Shown: positions 1-7,422 of the stretch, in pieces | Layout: every line of letters begins with the position of its first letter | How positions within the stretch are numbered: the stretch's first letter is position 1 | NCBI GenBank assembly: GCA_016872875.1 | Contig: VGYW01000241.1 | Coordinates: forward strand, 1 to 12,825 | Source: Planctomycetota bacterium | GTDB taxonomy: Bacteria > Planctomycetota > PUPC01 > DSUN01 | Reading direction: 5' to 3' | DNA: 12,825 bases | Notes under the pieces: generated by a model | Databases searched by the model: none | The model's input: the letters and a program-made list of their open reading frames with translations, nothing else | Told to the model about the DNA's origin: nothing | Made by a program: the position numbers and the translations under genes

Positions 1-429
1 AAGGAGCTCGGCCTGCCCGCGGTCATCCACTGCCGCGACGCCTATGCGGACTGCCTGGAGATCGTGCGAGCGGAGCTTGGTGTGGGGGCTCGCGGCGTGC
101 TCCACTGCTTCCTGGGCGACGCCGCGGCGGCGCGGGGCGCGCTCGGCCTCGGGCTTCACCTCGGCATCGGCGGGGGCCTCACGCGCCAGGAGCCCCTACG
201 TCACGTGGTCGCCGCCCTCCCCCTCGACAGGCTGCTCGTCGAGACCGATTGCCCCTACCAGACCCCCCGGCCGAAGCGTGGGCGGAACGAGCCCGCCTAC
301 GTTCGCCTGGTAGCCGAGTGCCTGGCCGACGTGCTCGGGGTGCCCTTCGAGCGCGTGGCCGAGGCGACGACCGCGAATGCGCGGCGGCTCTTCCTTATTG
401 CGGCTGACGGCCGGAACCAAAGGGGATGA
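1..429 (+). CDS. tatD: TatD-family metal-dependent hydrolase, C-terminal part (5' end outside window)
   Basis: The reading frame is open from base 1 to the TGA at 427-429, giving 142 residues of a protein that normally has about 260. Seen: HCRDA near residue 10 (metal-binding His), HCFLGD near residue 38, a glycine-rich IGGG strand, and LLVETDCPY near residue 78, the family's ETD(A/S)P motif with its metal-binding Asp. RNEPAYV follows, which is also typical. The N-terminal HxH half is off the window. Family members are TIM-barrel, metal-dependent DNases or 3'-5' exonucleases of the cytosol; the exact substrate cannot be read here. The stop codon lies inside the left arm of a long inverted repeat, and the gene converges on the minus-strand block. 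Confidence 0.93.
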   Translation, partial: KELGLPAVIHCRDAYADCLEIVRAELGVGARGVLHCFLGDAAAARGALGLGLHLGIGGGLTRQEPLRHVVAALPLDRLLVETDCPYQTPRPKRGRNEPAYVRLVAECLADVLGVPFERVAEATTANARRLFLIAADGRNQRG

Positions 430-573
430 TTGGATGGGTGGATGAATGGACGCGTAGGGAAAGGGAAAGTGAGGGGGAAAGGCCGAGGAGGACCACCTTC
501 ACTCTCACTTTCACTTTCACTCTCCCCTTCACCGGCTTCACCCATCCACCCATCCATTCATCCACTCATCCCC
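422..573. repeat. Large imperfect hairpin built from 8-mer GGATGRRT repeats (copy 1)
   Basis: The left arm at 422-450 consists of GGATG-type 8-mers. The right arm at 541-573 is its reverse complement with a few mismatches. Between them, a purine-rich stretch (456-480) faces a pyrimidine-rich stretch (about 501-530) that can also pair imperfectly, so nearly the whole spacer can fold back on itself. It lies between two convergent genes and contains the stop codon of the first, so a bidirectional terminator is plausible. There is no clean T-run. The same element occurs at 7307-7418. Confidence 0.8.
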
Positions 574-615
574 CGACATGCGCGCCAGAGGAGTTGGGGA
601 TCTTGAAACCAATGC

Positions 616-638
616 CGTGGCTGAGTGGCCCTGCCACG
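616..638 (-). terminator. Possible terminator hairpin after the selenoprotein gene
   Basis: CGTGGC (616-621) pairs with GCCACG (633-638) directly after the gene's TGA, with an 11-nt loop. A shorter alternative (GTGGC-AGG-GCCAC) is possible. The transcript then reads GCATTGGTTT, only a weak U-tract, so intrinsic termination is uncertain. Confidence 0.35.
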
Positions 639-1694
639 TCACTTAGCAGCGCCTGCGGACGCGACCTCGCGCTCGGAGATGGCTTTGGCGGCGTTGCCGT
701 ACTCGGTGCCGTCGTGCTCGCCTGCGAGCTTGCGGAAGACCTTCTGCACCTGGGCGGGGTTCTTCACGAGCGGCTTCGGCCCGCAGCAGGCCAGGGCCGC
801 CTTGCGGAACGCCTCGCGGGCGTCCACCTGCTGCTTCACCTCGGCGTTCGACCTCAGCGCCGTCATCTTCTCCTTGACGCCCGAGGCCCCCTTGGCGTCG
901 GGGAAGCAGCGCAGGTAGCTGGCGCCCACCTTGTAGGCGTCCCAGCTCCGCCCCTCGCTCAACAGGCTCTCGAAGAGGGCCAGCTTCTTCTGGGCCAGGT
1001 CGTCGAGGCGCTTGGTGAGCTCCGCCTTGAACGTGCCGCTCTCGCCCGAGTCGCGCACCTTGGCGAGCATGGCCTGGGCCTTGGCGAGCAGGCCCTGCTT
1101 GATGGCCGCCGCGATGGGCGCGAGCCGCTCGGGCACCGTCACGCCGCCCAGCAGGCCCTCGCCCTTGCGGGGCTCGATGGCCCTCTTGAGGTCGGCGAAC
1201 GGCACGTAGGGCTTGCCCTCGACGGCGTAGTAGGAGTTGCCCTTCTCGATGTCGGTGCTGCGGTGGACGATTTTGCCCTCGGGGTCGAGGACGACGATTG
1301 CGTGAAGCGTCTTGCCGTCGCCCAGGGCGGCGTAGGTGGCGCCGGCGGCGTCAAGGGCGCACAGCGTCGTGTCGCCCCAGATCTTCGAGGCCAACGCCGT
1401 GAACTTGCCGGAATCGCTGAACAGGGCGACGGGCAGGAGGGCGAACGAGGAGGCCTTGTGGTAGTCGCTGATGGCCTGGGCCGCACCGGCCCAGCACGGG
1501 CCTCGTCACCCCGTCGAGTCGTTGAAGAACACGATGGCGGTCGTCTGCCCCTTGAAGTCCTCCAGCCCCACGCTGCCGGCCTGCCAGCCCGCCACGGGCA
1601 GTTCCGGCGCCACCTCCTCGCCGTGCAAGCGGGGCGAGACAAGTGCCCCCAGCAACAGCAACGCGCACACACCTGGCGACCTGGCGATCCTCAT
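639..1694 (-). CDS. Secreted thioredoxin-fold protein, probable selenoprotein (in-frame TGA = Sec63)
   Basis: Start: ATG at 1694-1692, preceded by AAAGGAG at good spacing. With the internal TGA read as selenocysteine the product has 351 residues. Residues 1-25 form a signal peptide (MRIARS, then a Leu/Ala core, then HGEE). Residues 28-130 look like a thioredoxin/redoxin fold: the strand TTAIVFF, then NDSTG-U63-RGPC67, placing Sec at the start of the first helix where thioredoxins and peroxiredoxins carry the reactive Cys. The later strand HAIVVLDPEGKIV also fits. Residues 150-351 are mainly charged helix with a CCGPK near 300. The frame on both sides of TGA 1508-1506 is identical, so no frameshift is needed, and a SECIS-like hairpin follows. 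An extracytoplasmic redox role is inferred; the exact family is not recognised. The alternative is a pseudogene or base error giving a nonsense codon. Confidence 0.75.
1476..1508 (-). promoter_or_regulatory. Putative bacterial SECIS element downstream of in-frame TGA
   Basis: In mRNA sense: TGA (1508-1506), 11 nt, CTGGGCC (1494-1488), loop GGTGC (1487-1483), GGCCCAG (1482-1476). The stem is 7 perfect base pairs and the loop starts with GGU. Known bacterial SECIS elements, such as that of E. coli fdhF, have an apical stem-loop shortly after the UGA with a conserved G among the first loop bases. Here the UGA-to-loop distance is 18 nt, within that norm. SelB would read this element. A competing 5-bp hairpin (GGCCC-GTGCT-GGGCC) overlaps it. 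Confidence 0.7.
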
Positions 1695-1780
1695 CGGCCC
1701 GCTCCTTTCACGCCGCAGTCCCCCCGTGGCCTGGGCGATGGGCGGCCGCCTCGCCTGGCGCCCCACCCCCAGTTCACGGC

Positions 1781-1809
1781 ATCATAGCTCTCTCTGGGGC
1801 GAATGTCAA
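1781..1809 (-). promoter_or_regulatory. Sigma70-type promoter for the selenoprotein gene
   Basis: On the minus strand: TTGACA (1809-1804), a 17-nt spacer, TATGAT (1786-1781). The -35 is perfect and the -10 matches 5 of 6. Expected transcription start is near 1774, leaving about 80 nt of leader before the ATG at 1694. The gene is therefore probably transcribed separately from ispD. Confidence 0.75.
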
Positions 1810-1840
1810 GCGGATTCTGCACTCCTACCTGGCCTCTGGT

Positions 1841-1914
1841 CTTGGGGTTCCCAATCGTCGTCGTTGTCGTCATCGTCGTCGTTGTCGTCGTCGTCCTCGT
1901 CGTCGAACCCCCAG
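1841..1914. repeat. TCG triplet array (17 units) flanked by an inverted repeat
   Basis: Positions 1855-1905 are 17 consecutive TCG-type triplets with a few single-base variants (TTG, TCA, TCC). CTTGGGGTTC at 1841-1850 is matched, with one mismatch, by GAACCCCCAG at 1905-1914, so the array would sit in the loop of a 10-bp stem. It occupies the noncoding gap between ispD and the selenoprotein promoter (1810-1989), in which no other gene is seen. It may act as a terminator for the upstream operon. Confidence 0.7.
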
Positions 1915-1989
1915 CAACCGAGCGAACCCGGGAATGACACGGGAACAGGAAGAAGAAAAGGGGGCGCGCAGCCTGCTGGACTTCTCTGG

Positions 1990-2706
1990 TTACGGATTGC
2001 GGATTGCGGATTGCGGAGCTGGCGGCGGCACAAGCCCGTGGGCGAGGATGGCTTCGGCGAGGGCGAGGTCCTCAGGCGTGGTGAGCTTGAGGTTGAGGTC
2101 GGAGCCTGGGACGACGGCCACTGGGCGGCCGAGGCGCTCGACGAGCTGGGCGTCGTCCGTGGCGTCGGGTTGCGGGCCGGCGGCGGCGTAGGCGTCCAGG
2201 ATGAGCTTGCGGCGGAAGACCTGGGGGGTCTGGGCGCACCAGAGGTCGCGGCGCTCGACGGTCTCGACGATGCGGCCGTGGGCGACCCGTTTGACGGTGG
2301 GTTTCATTGGGATGGCGACGATTGCGGCGCCGAGGGCGTCGGCGGCGTCGAGCGCGGCGGCGATGGCGTCGGGCGTAACGAAAGGGCGGACGGCGTCGTG
2401 GATCGCCACGAGCTCGGCCTCGGGGCGCAGGCAACCGAGGCCGGCTCGCACGGAGTCCTGGCGGCGGGGGCCGCCGGGGACGAAGTCGGTGACGCCGTAG
2501 CTCTCGCGGAGCAGTGCGCCCCATTGGGCTTCGATCTGGGCGAGGTCGTCGGGGTGGACGACGAGGATGGTCTGGCAAAGGGGGTGGATTTCGGATTTCG
2601 GATTTCGGATTTCGGATTTGGCGGACAGGAAGGGGAGGAAGCAGTCGAGGGTGTGGAGGATGATGGGCTTGCCGGCGAGGTGGAGGAGGGCCTTGCGGCC
2701 GCCCAT
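1990..2706 (-). CDS. ispD: 2-C-methyl-D-erythritol 4-phosphate cytidylyltransferase (start codon unclear)
   Basis: Transfers CMP from CTP to MEP in the non-mevalonate isoprenoid pathway; cytosolic. Motifs in order: PAAGLGTRMGG with the nucleotide-loop RK, KPIILHTL, ILVVHP, GGPRRQDSVRAGL, IHDAVRPFV, AQTPQVF, and NLKLTTPEDLALAEAIL. The first ATG in frame (2706-2704) is the M of TRMGG, so the essential PAAGLGTR segment (to about 2748) lies upstream of it. No ATG, GTG, TTG or CTG exists in that frame back to the TAG of the upstream gene at 2913-2911. The true start is therefore non-canonical, or was lost when a 7-mer array (2750-2794) replaced it. A second array (2586-2619) adds an extra loop of about 15 residues (KSEIRNP repeats) between the first helix and the VV strand. 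A third array codes the last residues (SAIRNP). Pairing with a YacL-like gene is common in bacteria. Confidence 0.9.
   Translation of the reverse strand: MGGRKALLHLAGKPIILHTLDCFLPFLSAKSEIRNPKSEIHPLCQTILVVHPDDLAQIEAQWGALLRESYGVTDFVPGGPRRQDSVRAGLGCLRPEAELVAIHDAVRPFVTPDAIAAALDAADALGAAIVAIPMKPTVKRVAHGRIVETVERRDLWCAQTPQVFRRKLILDAYAAAGPQPDATDDAQLVERLGRPVAVVPGSDLNLKLTTPEDLALAEAILAHGLVPPPAPQSAIRNP
1993..2017. repeat. 7-mer tandem array (CGGATTG)x3.6 at the 3' end of ispD
   Basis: Three full CGGATTG units plus CGGA. On the coding strand it supplies the last residues of IspD, ending at the TAA at 1992-1990. One of six related 7-mer arrays in this window. Confidence 0.85.
2586..2619. repeat. 7-mer tandem array (GGATTTC)x4.9 inside ispD
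   Basis: Almost five perfect GGATTTC units within the coding sequence. Three units make 21 nt, so the protein shows a 7-residue period (SEIRNPK). The unit has no stop in any minus-strand frame, so it can sit in a gene without closing it. Confidence 0.9.
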
Positions 2707-2749
2707 GCGGGTGCCGAGGCCGGCGGCAGGGAGGAGGAGGGCGAAAGCC

Positions 2750-2794
2750 GATTTCTGATTCCTGATTTCTGATTGCTGATTTGAGATTGCCGAT
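2750..2794. repeat. 7-mer tandem array (GATTNCN)x6 at the 5' end of ispD
   Basis: Six consecutive 7-mers: GATTTCT, GATTCCT, GATTTCT, GATTGCT, GATTTGA, GATTGCC, then GAT. It lies exactly where the ispD start codon and ribosome-binding site should be. The frame stays open through it but contains no start codon. Confidence 0.85.
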
Positions 2795-2859
2795 CCCCCC
2801 TGCCGTGTTGTCGGGAGCGGGGTTTCAAGAATTGGTCGTTTGGGCTTTGGCGTTCCTTC

Positions 2860-2887
2860 GGATTTCGGATTTGGGATTTCGGATTTC
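2860..2887. repeat. 7-mer tandem array (GGATTTC)x4 between the PIN-TRAM gene and ispD
   Basis: Four units: GGATTTC, GGATTTG, GGATTTC, GGATTTC. It starts 24 nt after the upstream gene's TAG (2913-2911). The rest of the 2795-2910 gap shows no further gene or clear promoter. Confidence 0.85.
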
Positions 2888-2910
2888 CCGCATTCCGAAA
2901 GGAATGAGGG

Positions 2911-3966
2911 CTAGTGCCTCTTCTTCTCTGCTGGCTCTGCGGCCTCTGCGCGAGGCGCTCTTGGCTGCGGGAGGAGCCTTGCGAAGATGATGCGGCCGGA
3001 GCTGCGCTGGAGGTAGCGGACGACCTCGACGCTGGCCTCGGAGCCGATGCGGTCCTCGGCGTTTTCGACGACGACCATGGTGCCGTCGTCGAGGAAGCCG
3101 ACGGCTTGCCTGGCCTCCTCGCCGCGGCGGACGAGTTGGACGGCGATGGCTTCGCCGCGGGCGACGGCCGGGCGGAGGGCGGTGGCCAGCTCGTTGAGGT
3201 TGAGGACCTTCACCCCCTGGGCGCGGGCCACGCGGCTCAGGTTCCCGTCGGTCGTGCAAAGGTGGGCGTCGATCTCGCCCGCCAGCGCGATGAGGCGCCG
3301 GTCCACCGGCTCGTCGGAGGGCTCAGTGACCTCGTGGATCGCGACCTCGGCGTCCCTCGAGCGCTGGAGTTGGCTGACGACGGCGAGGCCGCGCTGGCCG
3401 CGCGCCCGCTTGAGGCGCTCGGCGGAGTCGGCCAGGGTCTGGAGCTCCTCCAGGACGAAGCTGGGGACGTAGAGCGGGCTCTCGAAGACCCCCGTGTGGC
3501 AGAGGTCGGCGATGCGGCCGTCCACCAGCACGCTGCTGTCGAGGAGCATGGCGCGCGGCCCCTTCCGGTCCTTCTTGAACTCGACGTAGGGGATGACGAA
3601 CCTGAAGCGGTCGCGGGTGCGGAAGACGATCATGGTCATGAGGTAACAAAGGGGCACGGTGAGGATGACGCGGATGGCGGAGACCATGTTCTGGTCCTGC
3701 GCGTAGTCGAGGGGCAGGATGAGCATGGTGATGTAGAAGGCGAGGTTTCCGAAGAGGATGCCGACGGCGATGCCGAAGACGATGGCGGTGAGGTCGGCGA
3801 CGGACTCCTTGGCTTTCAGGAGGGTCTCGGCCAAGAGGACGACGGTGAACATGGCGACTCCGCCGGCGAGGCCGAGGTCGTCATCAATCCCGATGAGGCG
3901 TGCGGCCTGCCAGCCCGCCCCGGCGCACACGAGCAGGAAGAACGCCCGGAGAGCCCAGAGACCCAT
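2911..3966 (-). CDS. yacL: Membrane-anchored PIN-TRAM domain protein, YacL-like
   Basis: 351 residues. Hydrophobic segments at about 3-20, 32-50, 58-84 and 95-115 form an N-terminal membrane anchor. A PIN domain follows (about 139-265) with LLDSSVLVDGRI (D143, D149), LEEL (E173/E174), DRRLIALA (D222) and TTDGNLSRVA (D240), which match the acidic metal-binding set of PIN nucleases. A TRAM RNA-binding domain (about 270-331, GRIIFARL at its end) and a short charged tail complete it. This is the domain order of Bacillus YacL, often encoded beside ispD, as here. A nuclease role is inferred from the family; the biological substrate is unknown. It ends TAG, and the same frame then stays open into ispD. 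It starts 4 nt after the kinase stop, so the two genes are surely cotranscribed. Confidence 0.92.
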   Translation of the reverse strand: MGLWALRAFFLLVCAGAGWQAARLIGIDDDLGLAGGVAMFTVVLLAETLLKAKESVADLTAIVFGIAVGILFGNLAFYITMLILPLDYAQDQNMVSAIRVILTVPLCYLMTMIVFRTRDRFRFVIPYVEFKKDRKGPRAMLLDSSVLVDGRIADLCHTGVFESPLYVPSFVLEELQTLADSAERLKRARGQRGLAVVSQLQRSRDAEVAIHEVTEPSDEPVDRRLIALAGEIDAHLCTTDGNLSRVARAQGVKVLNLNELATALRPAVARGEAIAVQLVRRGEEARQAVGFLDDGTMVVVENAEDRIGSEASVEVVRYLQRSSGRIIFARLLPQPRAPRAEAAEPAEKKRH

Positions 3967-3970
3967 GCGT

Positions 3971-5269
<1,299 letters not shown>

Positions 5270-5292
5270 CGCCTCTTCCGTTCTTCAATCGT

Positions 5293-5387
5293 TCTCGTCG
5301 TCGTCCTCGTCGTCGTCGTCGAAATCTCCGCCTCCCTACAGCCAAAGAGACTCGACGACGAGGACGACGACGACGACGACGACGAGG
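5293..5387. repeat. Triplet-repeat hairpin (CGT array facing CGA array)
   Basis: The left arm at 5293-5322 is mainly TCG/CGT triplets. The right arm at 5352-5387 is mainly CGA triplets, its reverse complement, each with one interrupting CCT/AGG. They enclose about 29 nt. The hairpin fills the gap between the activator stop (5388) and the kinase start (5269), so it could limit read-through or protect an mRNA end. Confidence 0.8.
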
Positions 5388-7295
5388 TCAGAGCTCCAAC
5401 CCATAGCTCTTGAGCTTGGCGTAGAGGGTGGAGCGGTCAATGCCGAGGATGCCTGCGGCCTCCTTCTTGTTGCCGCCGGTGTGGCGGAGGACTCGCTCGA
5501 TGTGCTGGCGCTCGACCTGCTCGATGGAGGGGAGGGGGCCGGGGGCGGTCACAGGCGGGACGCCTGTGCCACCGACGCCTGTGCCACCGACGGCCATCAA
5601 CGGCAGATCGGGGGCGTCAATGAGGGCCTTGTCGGAGAGCGCGACGAGGCGCTCGATGAGGTTGCGGAGCTCGCGGACGTTCCCCGGCCAGGGGTGCGCT
5701 CGGAGCGCGGCGCGGGCCGCGTCGGTGAACTCAAGACGCGGCTTGCCGCACTTGCGGCAGTAGTGCGCGACGAAGTGGGCGCAGAGGGCGTCGAGGTCCT
5801 CGGCGTGCTCGCGGAGCGCGGGGAGCCGGCAGGTGAGGACGTTGAGGCGGTAGAAGAGGTCCTGGCGAAACTTCCGGGCCTCGGCGAGTGCGGGCAGGTC
5901 CTTGTTCGTGGCGGCGATGATGCGGGCGTGGGAGGTGCGGTCGCGGACGTCGCCCACGCGGCGGAACTCGCCGGTCTCCAGGACGCGCAGCAGCTTGGCC
6001 TGGCTCGCGGGCGGCATCTCGGCGACCTCGTCGAGGAAGAGCGTCCCCTGGTCGGCGAGCTCGAAGCGCCCCGCGCGGTCCTCCAGCGCCCCGGTGAAGG
6101 CGCCCTTCACGTGCCCGAAGAGCTCGCTCTCCAGGAGCGTCTCGGTCATCGCCGCGCAGTTGAGTGCCTCGAATGGCCCCCTGGCCCGCGGGCCGGAGTA
6201 GTGGATGGCGCGTGCGGCGAGCTCCTTGCCGGTGCCGCTCTCCCCGATGAGGAGCACCGCGGAGTCGAGCGGCGCGGCACGCTCGATGAAGTCGAAGACG
6301 GCGTGGAGCTTCGGGCTGTCGCCGATCATCTGGTACTGGCCGCGCACCTCGCGTTCGAGGGCCTGGCACTCGCGGCGGAGGCGTTCGGCGCTGCGGATGC
6401 CCTGGACCGCCACGACGGTGGGCTGCGCGAGGGCGGTCAGGAGCTCGAGGTCGGTGCGGGTGAACGGTTCGCCCTCGCCGAGCTTGTCGGTGTAGACGGC
6501 GCCGAGGACCTCGTCGCCGCTTCGGAGCGGGACGCACATGGCCGTCGCGATGCGGTTGAGCTGGATGCTCGGGCTGTGGCGGAAGCGCTCGTCCTCTGCG
6601 GGGGCGTGGCTGAGGACGGAGAGGCGCTCCTTGAAGGCGAACTCGATGATCGAGCGGCTGACCGGCACCTCGGCAAGTCGGCGGTCGAGGGCGGAGTCCT
6701 TCCGCAGCCACGGCTTCCAGCCGCCGCCGGCGGGGTCGAGCAGGATCGGCACCACGCGGTCGGGGCCAACCGCCTCCTTCACGGCCTCCACCAGGGCGTC
6801 GAGGAGCTGCGGGAGCGCCTTCGCCTGCGATGCGAGCGTGGAGTAGCGGAACAGCGTTATCAGCCCGTCGTTCGCGCGGGTGAGCTCCTCCTGCGAATGC
6901 GTGACCTGGCCCCGCGTGAGGAGCTTGATGCGGTCGCCCAGGACGGTTTCGGCGATGGTGGGGCGGACCCAGGAGGCGTCCTCGGGCGGGAGCTCGGCCT
7001 GCCCCTCGTCCTCGGCCACGAAGAGCAGGGCGGCGTCGCCCACCTTGATCTCGTCGAGGGGCACGAGGGTGCGGGTCTGCACCCGCTCGCCGTTGACGAG
7101 GGTCCCGTTGCGGCTCCCCAGGTCGGTGAGCGTCCAGGCGCCCCCTTCGTGGGCGATGCGGGCGTGGCGGCGCGAGACCTTTTCGTCGAGGAGCTGCACC
7201 TCGCAGGTCAGGTCGCGGCCCACCGTCGCCGGCTCGCCCGAGAGCTCGTAAATCGTCCCCTTGTTCGCCCCGCTCTGGACAATGAGTTTGGCCAT
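5388..7295 (-). CDS. Sigma54-dependent transcriptional activator with FHA and GAF domains
   Basis: 635 residues. An FHA domain (1-95) shows GRDLTCEV, SRRHARI and SRNGTLVNG, the phosphothreonine-binding loops. A GAF-like domain covers about 145-305. The AAA+ sigma54-interaction domain (about 323-555) has Walker A GESGTGKE (351-358), GAFTGA (398-403), Walker B LFLDE (419-423) and WPGNVREL (536-543). A Fis-type helix-turn-helix (591-635) ends ..STLYAKLKSYGLEL. The intact GAFTGA loop implies it contacts sigma54 and opens promoters. FHA in place of a receiver domain suggests control by a Ser/Thr kinase, and one is encoded directly downstream. Odd: the linker at 569-582 carries a duplicated VGGTG from a palindromic repeat. 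A GAF ligand cannot be inferred. Confidence 0.96.
   Translation of the reverse strand: MAKLIVQSGANKGTIYELSGEPATVGRDLTCEVQLLDEKVSRRHARIAHEGGAWTLTDLGSRNGTLVNGERVQTRTLVPLDEIKVGDAALLFVAEDEGQAELPPEDASWVRPTIAETVLGDRIKLLTRGQVTHSQEELTRANDGLITLFRYSTLASQAKALPQLLDALVEAVKEAVGPDRVVPILLDPAGGGWKPWLRKDSALDRRLAEVPVSRSIIEFAFKERLSVLSHAPAEDERFRHSPSIQLNRIATAMCVPLRSGDEVLGAVYTDKLGEGEPFTRTDLELLTALAQPTVVAVQGIRSAERLRRECQALEREVRGQYQMIGDSPKLHAVFDFIERAAPLDSAVLLIGESGTGKELAARAIHYSGPRARGPFEALNCAAMTETLLESELFGHVKGAFTGALEDRAGRFELADQGTLFLDEVAEMPPASQAKLLRVLETGEFRRVGDVRDRTSHARIIAATNKDLPALAEARKFRQDLFYRLNVLTCRLPALREHAEDLDALCAHFVAHYCRKCGKPRLEFTDAARAALRAHPWPGNVRELRNLIERLVALSDKALIDAPDLPLMAVGGTGVGGTGVPPVTAPGPLPSIEQVERQHIERVLRHTGGNKKEAAGILGIDRSTLYAKLKSYGLEL
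5550..5590. repeat. GGA-loop palindrome plus 15-bp tandem duplication inside a coding linker
   Basis: CACAGGCG (5550-5557), GGA, CGCCTGTG (5561-5568) form a perfect 8-bp stem. The 15-mer 5561-5575 is repeated exactly at 5576-5590. On the coding strand it gives VGGTG twice, then VPPV, in the flexible linker before the helix-turn-helix. It has the form of a REP-like mobile palindrome. Confidence 0.85.
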
Positions 7296-7306
7296 AGCTG
7301 GACCTC

Positions 7307-7418
7307 AGAGGGGATGAATGGATGAGTGGATGGGTGGATGAATGTCAGAGAACAACGCTTCTCTCATCCACCCTCTCTTTCATCCATCCATTCATCCACC
7401 CATCCATTCATCCCCTCT
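7307..7418. repeat. Large imperfect hairpin built from 8-mer GGATGRRT repeats (copy 2)
   Basis: The left arm 7307-7344 contains four 8-mers (GGATGAAT, GGATGAGT, GGATGGGT, GGATGAAT). The right arm 7381-7418 is its reverse complement with a few mismatches. The first 18 bases of each arm, AGAGGGGATGAATGGATG, match perfectly. It fills the gap between the dGTPase stop (7425-7423) and the activator start (7295). It is the same family as 422-573. Confidence 0.85.
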
Positions 7419-7422
7419 CGTT

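Noticed and set aside
1506..1508. Frameshift or alternative genetic code (TGA as Trp or Gly) as explanation of the interrupted gene
   Set aside because: Both halves are in one frame, so no frameshift is needed. TGA serves as a normal stop in several genes here, including ATGA and GTGA overlaps.
426..2772. Long open frames on the + strand opposite the selenoprotein gene and ispD
   Set aside because: They are antisense shadows caused by high GC; their products are low complexity and match no family, while the minus-strand frames carry clear motifs.
1993..2887. CRISPR-like arrays
   Set aside because: Units are 7 bp in direct tandem with no spacers; these are simple tandem repeats.
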